This document shows, one piece after another, positions 32,740-39,773 of a stretch of 64,000 bases of DNA (position 1 is its first letter; every line of letters begins with the position of its first letter). The translations under genes were made by a program, and so were the position numbers. The notes beneath the pieces are model-generated. The model ran no database searches. It saw only the letters and a list, made by a program, of their open reading frames with translations, and had not been told where the DNA came from. The stretch is from UKL13-2 sp031414695 (GTDB lineage Bacteria; Pseudomonadota; Gammaproteobacteria; Burkholderiales; Usitatibacteraceae), in NCBI GenBank assembly GCA_031414695.1, contig JANNWG010000018.1:1-64000 (forward strand), in the 5' to 3' direction.

Positions 32740-34725
32740 ATGCAACCAAAGCACGCCTTAACCGCACGACTCGCCAATCTTCAATCATGGCGCTACGGTA
32801 TGACCACGCAAATTGCGCGCGTCGGCGATTTTTTGCGTGAGCATGGCGGCGTGCATTATCACGCTGGCGTGGAAGCACGCATTGATTCCTTAACCGCAAA
32901 GGTAGAAGAGGCGCTCATTACCGTCATCTTTGTTGCCGAAGCGGGGCGTGGTAAATCAGAGCTCATTAACGCGCTCTTTTTCGCCGACCTTGGCAGACGT
33001 TTTCTACCATCAGGCCTCTTGCAGGCCACACGCTGCGTAACCGAAGTACGCTTTGATCGTAATCGTAAAACGGGCCTACGACTATTACCGATTGAGTCGC
33101 GAGAGTCACCTCGCCGCTTTCAGGAAATTTACGAAGATGAAAGCGCTTGGCGCAGTATTTTTTTTGATGCGGATAATCCAGAATCAATTTCGCAGGCGTT
33201 TGCCAGCTTAGCCGAAACACGTCGCGTCTCGGTGGGCGATGCTGTATCGTGGGGGCTACATCAAGATACATTAACGAACATGAGCCGCGATGGCGGCTGG
33301 GTGGATGTACCCCGTTGGCGTTATGCGGTAATCAATTTTCCGCATCCGCTGCTCGATGCGGGGCTCGTTATCATAGATACACCCGGCTTATCAGCGCTCA
33401 CCGGTGAACCCGAATTTACGCGTGAAACTTTGCCAGCGGCGGATGCCATTGTGGTCGTACTCGATGCGGTTGATGGTGTGAGCAAATCGGATTTGAGTAT
33501 TTGGAAAGATCAACTCGGCGGCGCACGTAATCAGCGTGATCGTGAGCGAGATGAATCCACGCAAGCGCGTTTAGTGGTGCTCAATAAAATTGATCGCCTG
33601 CATTTTGCCGATGAAATTGATCCCATTGAAGCCGATCGGAAATGGCTTCGTGAAGTTGATAAGCGCGTTCAAGATGTGGCTGATTTGATGCGCGTGGAGC
33701 CTATAAAAGTTCTCCCCGTATCGGCATTACAAGCGCTCGTCGGTGCATTTGAAAATAACCAAGATGCGCTTTTAAAAAGTCGGCTGTATCGGCTTGAGCG
33801 TGCACTTGCAATGTATCTGCCTGAAAATCGACAAGCACTACTAGGCAAGGATATTTTGAGTGAGCTTTCGGACATGCTCGAGGCTTCGCAAGCCACGCTT
33901 GACCAAGCGCGTTTTGAAGCATTAGAAGGCTTACGTGCGCTCACGTTACTCAGGAATAAAAATTTGGCGCTTTCCGCATCAATTAGCAATGAAGTCGGCA
34001 GTAAACGGGTTGCACTGCACGTCGCGATGGACGAACTTCGCGCGGCCAAACCGATACATGTTGTATTGGCCGCGGAGCTTTCAGTGATGACGAAGCCTGA
34101 TTCGGCTCGCGAAGAAGCGCTGGCGACAAGTAAACAAATTGCGTCGAACATGATGCCAGGCAAATTAAACGAAACGCTCACGCAATATTTTGCGAAATCG
34201 CGCGCGCGTATCAGCGAGATAGATAAAAAGCTCGACGATATACGCTTGGTTTTCGGCAACTTGGGTGAGAATATTTTTCGCAATCTGTCTTTGGGACACC
34301 ATGAAATACACCCCTTCGCGACCCATCGCTTTTTAACCGAAATCGAAAAGGCCGAAGAAGCTGCCACCGCAGAATTGGCGCGCGCAGGTAATTTGATCGT
34401 CCGACGCGCCAGCACACTCGCCGAATTGTTTGAGTCCAGTATCGCCAAGCGCGTGATTCACGTATTCGAAATCGCCAATCGTGAATCGTCTTCGTGGATG
34501 CGTGGCGTCTATTCGGGCATCGAAAAACCAGTAGAAGAATTGCACAAACGCATGCTGGACCGTTCCGGCAAAGTCGAAATGATTCGCTCCGCCGAGCTCG
34601 ACTTAGCCGAGAAAATCGCCGAATTTCAAGCCAGTATTGATGTGATTAAAACCAAACACGCTGCACTAGCGGTAGTGCGTGAAAGTGTTGAGCGATTTAG
34701 TGGTAAGCGGCATGATGATGAGTGA
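32740..34725 (+). CDS. Dynamin-like GTPase family protein
   Basis: A 661-residue protein with an N-terminal G domain: P-loop VAEAGRGKSELINAL (G1), VIIDTPGLSALTG (G3) and VVLNKIDRL (G4). It is followed by long helices (residues about 350-650) rich in charged residues, as in bacterial dynamin-like proteins that bind or remodel membrane. It follows mutM on the same strand by 63 bases, a pairing I recall in betaproteobacteria. It is the last core gene before the integron's outermost attC site, which starts 18 bases after its stop. Confidence 0.85.
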   Translation: MQPKHALTARLANLQSWRYGMTTQIARVGDFLREHGGVHYHAGVEARIDSLTAKVEEALITVIFVAEAGRGKSELINALFFADLGRRFLPSGLLQATRCVTEVRFDRNRKTGLRLLPIESRESPRRFQEIYEDESAWRSIFFDADNPESISQAFASLAETRRVSVGDAVSWGLHQDTLTNMSRDGGWVDVPRWRYAVINFPHPLLDAGLVIIDTPGLSALTGEPEFTRETLPAADAIVVVLDAVDGVSKSDLSIWKDQLGGARNQRDRERDESTQARLVVLNKIDRLHFADEIDPIEADRKWLREVDKRVQDVADLMRVEPIKVLPVSALQALVGAFENNQDALLKSRLYRLERALAMYLPENRQALLGKDILSELSDMLEASQATLDQARFEALEGLRALTLLRNKNLALSASISNEVGSKRVALHVAMDELRAAKPIHVVLAAELSVMTKPDSAREEALATSKQIASNMMPGKLNETLTQYFAKSRARISEIDKKLDDIRLVFGNLGENIFRNLSLGHHEIHPFATHRFLTEIEKAEEAATAELARAGNLIVRRASTLAELFESSIAKRVIHVFEIANRESSSWMRGVYSGIEKPVEELHKRMLDRSGKVEMIRSAELDLAEKIAEFQASIDVIKTKHAALAVVRESVERFSGKRHDDE

Positions 34726-34743
34726 GTGAGGGTTGATTGACGG

Positions 34744-34803
34744 GTATAACGCCTGCCTTCAGCCGCATAGCGGTTGTTTGTCGGCTGCAAGGCATTGTTA
34801 TAC
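34744..34803 (-). other. attC: attC site of cassette 4
   Basis: A 60-bp imperfect palindrome with outer core sites GTATAAC (34744-34750) and GTTATAC (34797-34803). The inner arms TGCCTTCAGCCG and CGGCTGCAAGGCA pair with one extra-helical C, the feature that sets strand choice in attC recombination. It is the outermost site of the array, next to the dynamin-like gene. Confidence 0.85.
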
Positions 34804-34880
34804 GGCACTTCAGTCGGATTTCCACCGCCGAATTCGGCCATAAACAGACCTTGAACGCAGTGATCACGCGCGTTATCTGG

Positions 34881-35312
34881 TTAAGCAGCTACAATGCCTG
34901 TAGCCAATTCCCAAGCTACCAGTATGAGCATCGCAATCACTACCAGACATCCAACCAGAAATAGCCGTAATCTCATTGGTACAAAGTTGGAACCAATATG
35001 CACGTAGGCATGAGCGAACCTACTCATCGTGAACATCCACGCCAGAACGATGGCGACCATGCCTGCAGCATTAATACTGTAGAGCAGCAAGCAGAGTACA
35101 TAGAACAACACCGGTACTTCAAATTGGTTGGCGATGTTGTTGGAGACCTTGACCACATCCTCTGGCCATACCCTATTGTTCAAAGCCGCCTGCTGGCGAT
35201 TCACTTCACCGGCTTTTACCGCCATGGTCTTCCTCACCCCAAGCAGAATGAACATTGTCAGGGTCAGAAAAATTTGTGCCAGGACAGGCCAAAAAATGTG
35301 GCTTGAGTTCAT
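34881..35312 (-). CDS. MAPEG family membrane protein (integron cassette)
   Basis: A 143-residue membrane protein with four membrane segments. The MAPEG signature is in VSNNIANQFEVPVLFYVLC (Asn, Glu and Tyr positions conserved), followed by RFAHAYVHIGSNFVPMR. The family includes microsomal glutathione transferases and related proteins that may act on lipophilic electrophiles. Its start overlaps the stop of the upstream gene (ATGA), so the two are coupled. Both are divergent from the TetR-type regulator within the same cassette. Confidence 0.88.
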   Translation of the reverse strand: MNSSHIFWPVLAQIFLTLTMFILLGVRKTMAVKAGEVNRQQAALNNRVWPEDVVKVSNNIANQFEVPVLFYVLCLLLYSINAAGMVAIVLAWMFTMSRFAHAYVHIGSNFVPMRLRLFLVGCLVVIAMLILVAWELATGIVAA

Positions 35313-35707
35313 TTGGCTTTCTCCCGAAATGCACTCACTACAAGCAGGGAAGTGAGGGTTGCCACCACAAGCACTGCGACGTTAATACCTGCTATGGCCA
35401 TTTGCGTGCCGTCTGAATGCAACATAGAACCGCCGTAGCTACTGGATGTTGCCCATGCGATTAGAAATGAAACTTCGGTTATGAGGCAAAGAGCAATCGC
35501 AACCCAAGAATCCCGTCCACTGAATGCAAGTCGCAGTGCAAGTATCGCAATCGCTGCATTGGTTAAGATTTGCCACGCTACGTGAAGCCTGGCGTGTGAT
35601 GGCCATAGCGGATTGGTAAGGTGACTGCTGTTTAGTTCAAGAACGGGTACCAAAAGTGCGAATACGATGGCGTTCATCGTGACCGCTACGATAGTGAGTC
35701 TTTTCAT
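35309..35707 (-). CDS. Four-helix membrane protein, hypothetical (integron cassette)
   Basis: A 132-residue protein with four likely membrane segments (LTIVAVTMNAIVFALLVPVL, LHVAWQILTNAAIAILAL, WVAIALCLITEVSFLIAWA, MAIAGINVAVLVVATLTSLL). No family is recognised. It is the first gene of a two-gene operon with the MAPEG gene and is preceded by two inverted repeats shared with the divergent tetR, so it is probably repressed by that regulator. Confidence 0.72.
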   Translation of the reverse strand: MKRLTIVAVTMNAIVFALLVPVLELNSSHLTNPLWPSHARLHVAWQILTNAAIAILALRLAFSGRDSWVAIALCLITEVSFLIAWATSSSYGGSMLHSDGTQMAIAGINVAVLVVATLTSLLVVSAFREKAK

Positions 35708-35719
35708 ATTGAGCTCTCT

Positions 35720-35750
35720 GGGTTAATATTGACACCATCAATATTAACCC
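35720..35750. promoter_or_regulatory. Palindrome, candidate TetR operator 1
   Basis: GGGTTAATATTG-N7-CAATATTAACCC, perfect 12-bp arms, in the divergent promoter region between the membrane-protein operon and the TetR-type gene. It contains TTGACA, a possible -35 box for the rightward or leftward promoter. Assignment to this TetR is by position. Confidence 0.7.
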
Positions 35751-35755
35751 ATTAA

Positions 35756-35768
35756 TTGACGGTGTCAA
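35756..35768. promoter_or_regulatory. Inverted repeat, candidate TetR operator 2
   Basis: TTGAC-GGT-GTCAA, perfect 5-bp arms, eight bases before the tetR start codon and sharing the TTGAC element with operator 1 (TTGACACCATCAA). Two related half-site sets suggest cooperative or dual repression of both directions. Confidence 0.6.
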
Positions 35769-35776
35769 TATAAGCA

Positions 35777-36376
35777 ATGTCCAAAGACAAACCTTTTCAC
35801 CATCGCAACCTCAAAGAAGCCCTTCACGACGCGGCCCTGTCGCTTCTGGACGCGGACGGAGTCTCAGCAGTCACCATTCGGGCCGTTGCCCGCGAGGTGG
35901 GCGTGTCCCACGCGGCTCCGGTGAATCACTACAAGGATCGGCAATCACTCCTAACTACGATCGCGGTCCAACAGTTTCAAAACATTCTCACGGATGTCGA
36001 AGAACGACTAGGTAATTCAAGTCTGAGCAGTGTGGAGAGAATTGAGGCCATTCCCAGCGCTATGCTGGATTATGGTTTGAAATATCCGAACCGGTACCAA
36101 CTGCTGTGGCGTCGAGACCTTATTGACTATGCTGATCCGAGCATTCTTGAAGTTACAGACCGAATTTACGATTGGTTATGTGAAGAAATCCAACAGACTA
36201 TCCCCGAATCAACGTTTGATCGCGATACGGTTGCCATTGCTCTGTGGTCAATGGTGCATGGATATGTGGATATGCGTCAGAACGGGATGTTCCTGGAGAA
36301 ATCCGACACCGTTAATGGCCTCCCCAGGCAAAGGGCGATACTTGATGTATTTCGAGCAGTATTAGGCGTCAACTAG
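35777..36376 (+). CDS. TetR/AcrR family regulator (integron cassette)
   Basis: A 199-residue regulator. The N-terminal helix-turn-helix is VTIRAVAREVGVSHAAPVNH followed by YKDRQSLLTTIA. The C-terminal ligand domain resembles the WHG/TetR_C group (LDYGLKYPNRYQLLWRRDL, LWSMVHGYVDMRQNGMF). It is oriented against the other cassette genes and faces the integrase. With the two membrane genes it forms a self-contained regulated unit inside one cassette of about 1.7 kb. Confidence 0.9.
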   Translation: MSKDKPFHHRNLKEALHDAALSLLDADGVSAVTIRAVAREVGVSHAAPVNHYKDRQSLLTTIAVQQFQNILTDVEERLGNSSLSSVERIEAIPSAMLDYGLKYPNRYQLLWRRDLIDYADPSILEVTDRIYDWLCEEIQQTIPESTFDRDTVAIALWSMVHGYVDMRQNGMFLEKSDTVNGLPRQRAILDVFRAVLGVN

Positions 36377-36464
36377 TCTAGTAGTTTCTCTTAAAAGCAC
36401 GAGGATAATTTTACCCTGTGTTGAACGACTGCTTTTGGTCGAAAGCGCAAGGTCGTACGGTGCC

Positions 36465-36545
36465 ATATAACGAACTAGCTAAAGGGCGCCGCGCTTTTGC
36501 GGCGTCCAGCGACCGAAGGGAGCGACCTTGAGCGACGAGTTAGGC
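36465..36545 (-). other. attC: attC site of cassette 3
   Basis: An 81-bp site with outer cores ATATAAC (36465-36471) and GTTAGGC (36539-36545). The middle contains GGGCGCCGCGCTTTTGCGGC and GAGCGACCTTGAGCGACGAG and is nearly identical to the site at 37494. The stop codon of the cassette 3 gene lies inside the core site. Confidence 0.85.
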
Positions 36546-36938
36546 ATGCGTCTCCGCCAAGACGCTCCGCAAAGCTTGCGCTTCCTTTTCCAATGAATTG
36601 GGTGGAAAAACAATCGTGAGAAATAGCCAAACGTTGTATTCCGCGTTTACAAGAATGCCTTCAGTCTGGGCGCTGAATGAAACAGATATTGTTTGAAACG
36701 GCCACTTTTCAGATAGTGGCAATATCCAGGATAACCAGCCAATCCACTTACGGCCACGAACAAACGACAATTCCGGCGCTTCCTCTGTGCTGATTGCTGT
36801 AGCGCCACGTTGCACGTAGAACTCTTGCACCATTGTTCGCGTTTCAGTGAGGGTCGCTGAGCACATTGCGGTCGGACTAAATTGAAGGCCCGAAAAGCCG
36901 ATGAACATTACTCTCTTTCCTTCAGTCCAAAGTGCCAT
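36540..36938 (-). CDS. Hypothetical protein (integron cassette 3)
   Basis: A 132-residue protein beginning MALWTEGKRVMFIGFSGLQF. A hydrophobic stretch near the middle (WIGWLSWILPL) and another near the C-terminus (NVWLFLTIVFPP) may be membrane-associated. No family is recognised. The frame is open to 37022, but that extension is encoded by attC2; the ATG at 36938 lies ten bases after the core site, the usual position for a cassette gene. Confidence 0.65.
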   Translation of the reverse strand: MALWTEGKRVMFIGFSGLQFSPTAMCSATLTETRTMVQEFYVQRGATAISTEEAPELSFVRGRKWIGWLSWILPLSEKWPFQTISVSFSAQTEGILVNAEYNVWLFLTIVFPPNSLEKEAQALRSVLAETHA

Positions 36939-36947
36939 CGTTTTTTT

Positions 36948-37076
36948 GCCTAACGTTCGAGCTAAGCGGGCGACAACGGCAGGACGCCAAGCCCGGGCCA
37001 GTGATAATGTACGGAGTACCACTGGCCCGGGCCTGGTGGCCTGCCGTTGGCGCTCCGCTTGAGCGAGGGGTTAGGC
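36948..37076 (-). other. attC: attC site of cassette 2
   Basis: A long 129-bp site with outer cores GCCTAAC (36948-36954) and GTTAGGC (37070-37076), inner arms GAGCTAAGCGG and CCGCTTGAGCG, and a central perfect stem CCCGGGCCAGTG with CACTGGCCCGGG. Length is at the upper end for attC sites. Confidence 0.88.
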
Positions 37077-37108
37077 ATCACTGGGTGTGCGACCGAGTAT
37101 GGGGGCCT

Positions 37109-37477
37109 TTAGTCGGTTTGCTTATGCTCGCCCTGCTCGGCAAGTAGCGCAAGCATCTCGCGAGCCAGGGAAGGAGTTACGCTGACGTTTAGGTTCGGGT
37201 TGGCAAGCCGGAAAATCAGGCTTGACAGCGTACTTTCGCTTTGGCCCGAGTCAATGTCTTCTCTGCATTCAATGAGATCCGCCCAATCTGTGACCTGTTC
37301 AGAGCTTAGTTCTTCATTCAGGTAGCGATTTAGGACGCCTTCGATGTCTTTCGCCTCGAGGCGTACAGGCGTTTCTTCCGAGTCCCAGCCATACGTTGAC
37401 AGTTCGGCAATGGTGGCTTCCACCGGGAGTCGATACTCGATCAGCTGGCGAAGGAGAACAGCGCGAGGGACGGGCAT
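37109..37477 (-). CDS. Hypothetical protein (integron cassette 2)
   Basis: A 122-residue soluble acidic protein beginning MPVPRAVLLRQLIEYRLPVE. The middle (DIEGVLNRYLNEELSSEQV, DWADLIECREDID) and the C-terminal helix (REMLALLAEQGE) are predicted helical. It resembles small cassette or immunity-type proteins in overall character, but no family is recognised. It starts 17 bases after the attC1 core and ends before attC2, filling its cassette. Confidence 0.7.
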   Translation of the reverse strand: MPVPRAVLLRQLIEYRLPVEATIAELSTYGWDSEETPVRLEAKDIEGVLNRYLNEELSSEQVTDWADLIECREDIDSGQSESTLSSLIFRLANPNLNVSVTPSLAREMLALLAEQGEHKQTD

Positions 37478-37493
37478 GGGGGTCTTCTGTGAT

Positions 37494-37574
37494 GCCTAAC
37501 GTCCGAGCTAAGAGGCGCCGCGCTCTTGCGGCGTCCCGCGACCGAAGGGAGCGACCTTGAGCGACGAGTTAGCG
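37494..37574 (-). other. attC: attC site of cassette 1
   Basis: An 81-bp site with outer cores GCCTAAC (37494-37500) and GTTAGCG (37568-37574). The body (GAGGCGCCGCGCTCTTGCGG, GAGCGACCTTGAGCGACGAG) matches the site at 36465 with few differences. It also encodes the last residues of the cassette 1 protein. Confidence 0.88.
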
Positions 37575-38032
37575 ATTCGATGGCCGCGTAACACGATGCC
37601 GCCACACGCGCCAATGGCCGCCACGACGGCGTACCAAAAGGATGACGACAAAAGTGACGAGAGCACTTCGAATGAATACAGTAAGCCAAAAAGGTTGGTG
37701 AAATCGCCCAAACCGCTGATGGCGTACGCGGGAATGAGTGTAGCAATGATATGACTGCCGAGGACGCTCCAGGCAAGCGACCCAATGCCACCAGCGACAA
37801 ATGCACATGTGACTGCGCGCGAGGTTGTGAGCAGACCGCAAACGAATGCCGGCGCCAAATAGACTGCAAAAGTGACTGGCAAGGACACGAACGCGTACCA
37901 CCCGGGAATTGCTGGTGACGGATCGCTACAGCAAGGTATAGCGGCCGCGCCAAGCATGCTTGAGAGAAACCAAGCGAGAAACTGCCAGAGGCTTAAGAAT
38001 ATTGTGGTTCGTACGAGAGCGTGTGATTGCAT
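37508..38032 (-). CDS. Membrane protein, hypothetical (integron cassette 1)
   Basis: A 174-residue protein with about four membrane segments (TIFLSLWQFLAWFLSSMLGA, WYAFVSLPVTFAVYLAPAFV, VTCAFVAGGIGSLAWSVLG, FWYAVVAAIGACGGIVL). No family is recognised. The last 23 residues are encoded by the attC site itself, which is common for cassette genes. It starts just inside the attI core site, so it is the first cassette and would be transcribed from the integron promoter. Confidence 0.72.
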   Translation of the reverse strand: MQSHALVRTTIFLSLWQFLAWFLSSMLGAAAIPCCSDPSPAIPGWYAFVSLPVTFAVYLAPAFVCGLLTTSRAVTCAFVAGGIGSLAWSVLGSHIIATLIPAYAISGLGDFTNLFGLLYSFEVLSSLLSSSFWYAVVAAIGACGGIVLRGHRIANSSLKVAPFGRGTPQERGAS

Positions 38033-38038
38033 GGGAAT

Positions 38039-38110
38039 CGCTAACTCGATTTAGGGAGCACCACATCCGCATAACATTCCACGGTGCGCCCTAACATTCC
38101 AGTGAAAAAT
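38039..38110 (-). other. attI: Candidate attI site
   Basis: On the minus strand the array junction is GTTAGCG (38045-38039), identical to the core of attC1. Upstream of it are two direct copies of GGAATGTTA (within GGAATGTTAGGGCG and GGAATGTTATGCGG), which resemble the accessory integrase-binding direct repeats of attI sites. The junction is well supported; the outer limit is approximate. Confidence 0.72.
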
Positions 38111-38149
38111 CTAAAAAACTGCTTGTAATCAATAAGTTCCATTATTATA

Positions 38150-38165
38150 CTGTATAAACATACAC
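38150..38165 (+). promoter_or_regulatory. LexA-box-like site upstream of intI
   Basis: CTGTATAAACATACAC fits the proteobacterial LexA pattern CTGT-N8-ACAG with one mismatch in the last base. It lies 31 bases before the integrase ATG. Integron integrases are typically SOS-controlled through LexA, so position and sequence agree. Confidence 0.65.
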
Positions 38166-38195
38166 TAATAACAGGTCACGTTTTCCAGCAATGGT

Positions 38196-39234
38196 ATGAA
38201 TCCGACTTTTCGATCACAAAAAGTAACTAAAAGGCAGTCTAGCATTGCTTATCCGGTGCTGCAATCAACAAAAATTCTCGATCAGGTGCGCGAGCGGATT
38301 CGTTATTTGCATTACAGCATTCGCACTGAGGAATCGTACCTTTACTGGATTCGATTTTTTATTCGTTGGTCTGGGGTGCGCCATCCGCGTGAGATGGGGG
38401 CAGATGAGGTGCGTGCATTTCTAACTTTTTTGGCGACTGAGCGCAACATTTCAGTGTCGACCCATCGCGTGGCACTATCGGCAATTTTGTTCTTGTACCA
38501 AAAGGTACTTTGTATGGAGCTACCTTGGCTTGAGGGGCTTGAGCGACCATCGGCACCACGGCGACTGCCGGTGGTGCTCACGCAAGAGGAAGTGGTTCGC
38601 GTGTTTGCGCTCATGACGGGCACGCACTCGTTGCTTGCCCGCTTACTCTATGGCACAGGGATGCGAATCACCGAGGCATTGCAATTGCGGGTCAAGGATG
38701 TTGATTTCGATCATCGGGCGATTGTCATTCGAGAGGGTAAGGGTTTCAAAGATCGTGTGGTGATGTTGCCGCAATCATTGGTCGTGCCACTAAAGGCGCA
38801 GCTTGCCAATGCGCGGGCGTATTGGTTACAAAACGTGGTCACAAGATGTTGCGGCTGACAAGGCTGGCGTGTTCATGCCGCATGCGCTGGACAAAAAATA
38901 TCCGAACGCGGGCAAAGGTTGGGCGTGGTTTTGGGTGTTTCCCCAAGCTACACATTCAACCGATCCGCGCACAGGTGTCGTGCGAAGACATCATGTTTAT
39001 GATCAGACTTTTCAGCGCGATTTCAAACGCGCAGTGACAGATGCTGGCATTGTCAAACTTGCTACACCGCATACACTTAGGCATTGCTTTGCCACGCACC
39101 TGCTGCAATCCGGCTATGACATACGCTCTGTACAGGAGTTACTCGGGCATGCTGATGTGAAAACAACCATGATTTACACGAATGTGTTGAACGTCGCTGG
39201 TCGTGGCGTGATTAGCCCGCTGGATCGAGTATGA
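38196..39234 (+). pseudogene. intI: Integron integrase, disrupted by a +1 frameshift
   Basis: A tyrosine recombinase of the IntI family split over two frames. Frame one (38196-38858) holds the N-terminal SAM-like domain (HYSIRTEESYLYWIRFFIRW) and the first catalytic Arg in GTGMRITEAL. Frame two, read from about 38836, holds the IntI-specific extra domain (HALDKKYPNAGKGWAWFWVF) and the catalytic HxxR-H-Y set (TPHTLRHCFATHL, GHADVKTTMIYTNVL). All catalytic residues are present. Removing one A from the AAAA run at 38830-38833 restores a single frame (LQ-T-WSQDVAADKAG), so the lesion is one extra base, either a true mutation or a sequencing error. Confidence 0.9.
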
Positions 39235-39249
39235 CTTGTTGCCCACGTC

Positions 39250-39322
39250 AAAAATGAAACTCGTTTACTGGCGGCTATCTTGAAGCAATTAACCGCCAAA
39301 AGGCACGTGAATAAACGACTTT
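39250..39322. repeat. Dispersed hairpin repeat, family A, copy 9
   Basis: TCGTTTACTGGCGGCTATCT on the left and ATAAACGACTTTTG on the right form the outer arms (TCGTTTA and TAAACGA). TTGAAGCA is in the loop region, as in the copy at 31695. It starts 16 bases after the intI stop and is followed at once by a family B element. Confidence 0.65.
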
Positions 39323-39324
39323 TG

Positions 39325-39463
39325 TTAATGGGAACTTCTTATAACCTCAAATTCCGTTCGCCCTGAGGTATCGAAGGGTTGTTCAAGTCCTATAAATCAA
39401 GCACTTAAAAGTGTGTGCTTCGATACCTCAGCACGAACGGCGGGTTTTGAGAAGTTCCTTAAT
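39325..39463 (+). repeat. Family B inverted-repeat element, copy 3
   Basis: Ends GGGAACTTCT and AGAAGTTCC are inverted. Inside, CCGTTCGCCCTGAGGTATCG faces CGATACCTCAGCACGAACGG. Near-identical in reverse to the element at 31525. The ferredoxin gene's stop codon falls inside its right end. Confidence 0.7.
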
Positions 39464-39767
39464 TGCTTGATAGTGCCGACAGGCTTATTAGGCCACAGAC
39501 ACCAACCTGCGCCGCCGCCTTCATCTTAGTGAGCTGAATAAACTTCGCCATGAGTTGATCTTTCGTTTCAACATGCATTTCATTCACCGGAATGCAATCC
39601 ACCGGGCAGACTTCACGGCATTGCGGGGTGTCAAAATGGCCGACGCATTCGGTGCATTTGCTTGCGTCAATTTCGTATATCTCGATGCCTTGGTAGATGG
39701 CATCGTTCGGGCACTCTGGCTCGCACACGTCGCAATTGATGCATTGATCGGTGATTTTGAGCGCCAT
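39459..39767 (-). CDS. YfhL family 4Fe-4S ferredoxin
   Basis: A 102-residue two-cluster ferredoxin. The first cluster motif is CINCDVCEPECPND and the second is CTECVGHFDTPQCREVCPVD, the long-spaced pattern of the YfhL group. It is a small cytosolic electron carrier. The last residues (GLISLSALSSN) are read through the end of a repeat element, and the stop codon lies in that repeat, so the native C-terminus may have been replaced. It starts six bases after coaD on the same strand, forming an operon with coaD. Confidence 0.93.
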   Translation of the reverse strand: MALKITDQCINCDVCEPECPNDAIYQGIEIYEIDASKCTECVGHFDTPQCREVCPVDCIPVNEMHVETKDQLMAKFIQLTKMKAAAQVGVCGLISLSALSSN

Positions 39768-39773
39768 GATTGA

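Larger units (their letters stand above)
34744..39234 (-). mobile_element. Chromosomal integron: four cassettes, attI and disrupted intI
   Basis: The layout is canonical. The integrase gene reads rightward from 38196; an attI-like site lies 5' of it; the cassette array extends leftward with most cassette genes on the minus strand, and each cassette is closed by an attC. Four attC sites are recognised (34744, 36465, 36948, 37494). Two of them (36465 and 37494) are about 81 bp and nearly identical, which is typical of a resident chromosomal integron. Six cassette genes are carried, none an obvious antibiotic-resistance gene. Confidence 0.88.

Noticed and set aside
13302..39322. Family A hairpins as integron attC sites
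   Set aside because: They lack the RYYYAAC and GTTRRRY outer cores and the variable outer arms do not match any integrase site; the true attC sites in the cassette array look different.
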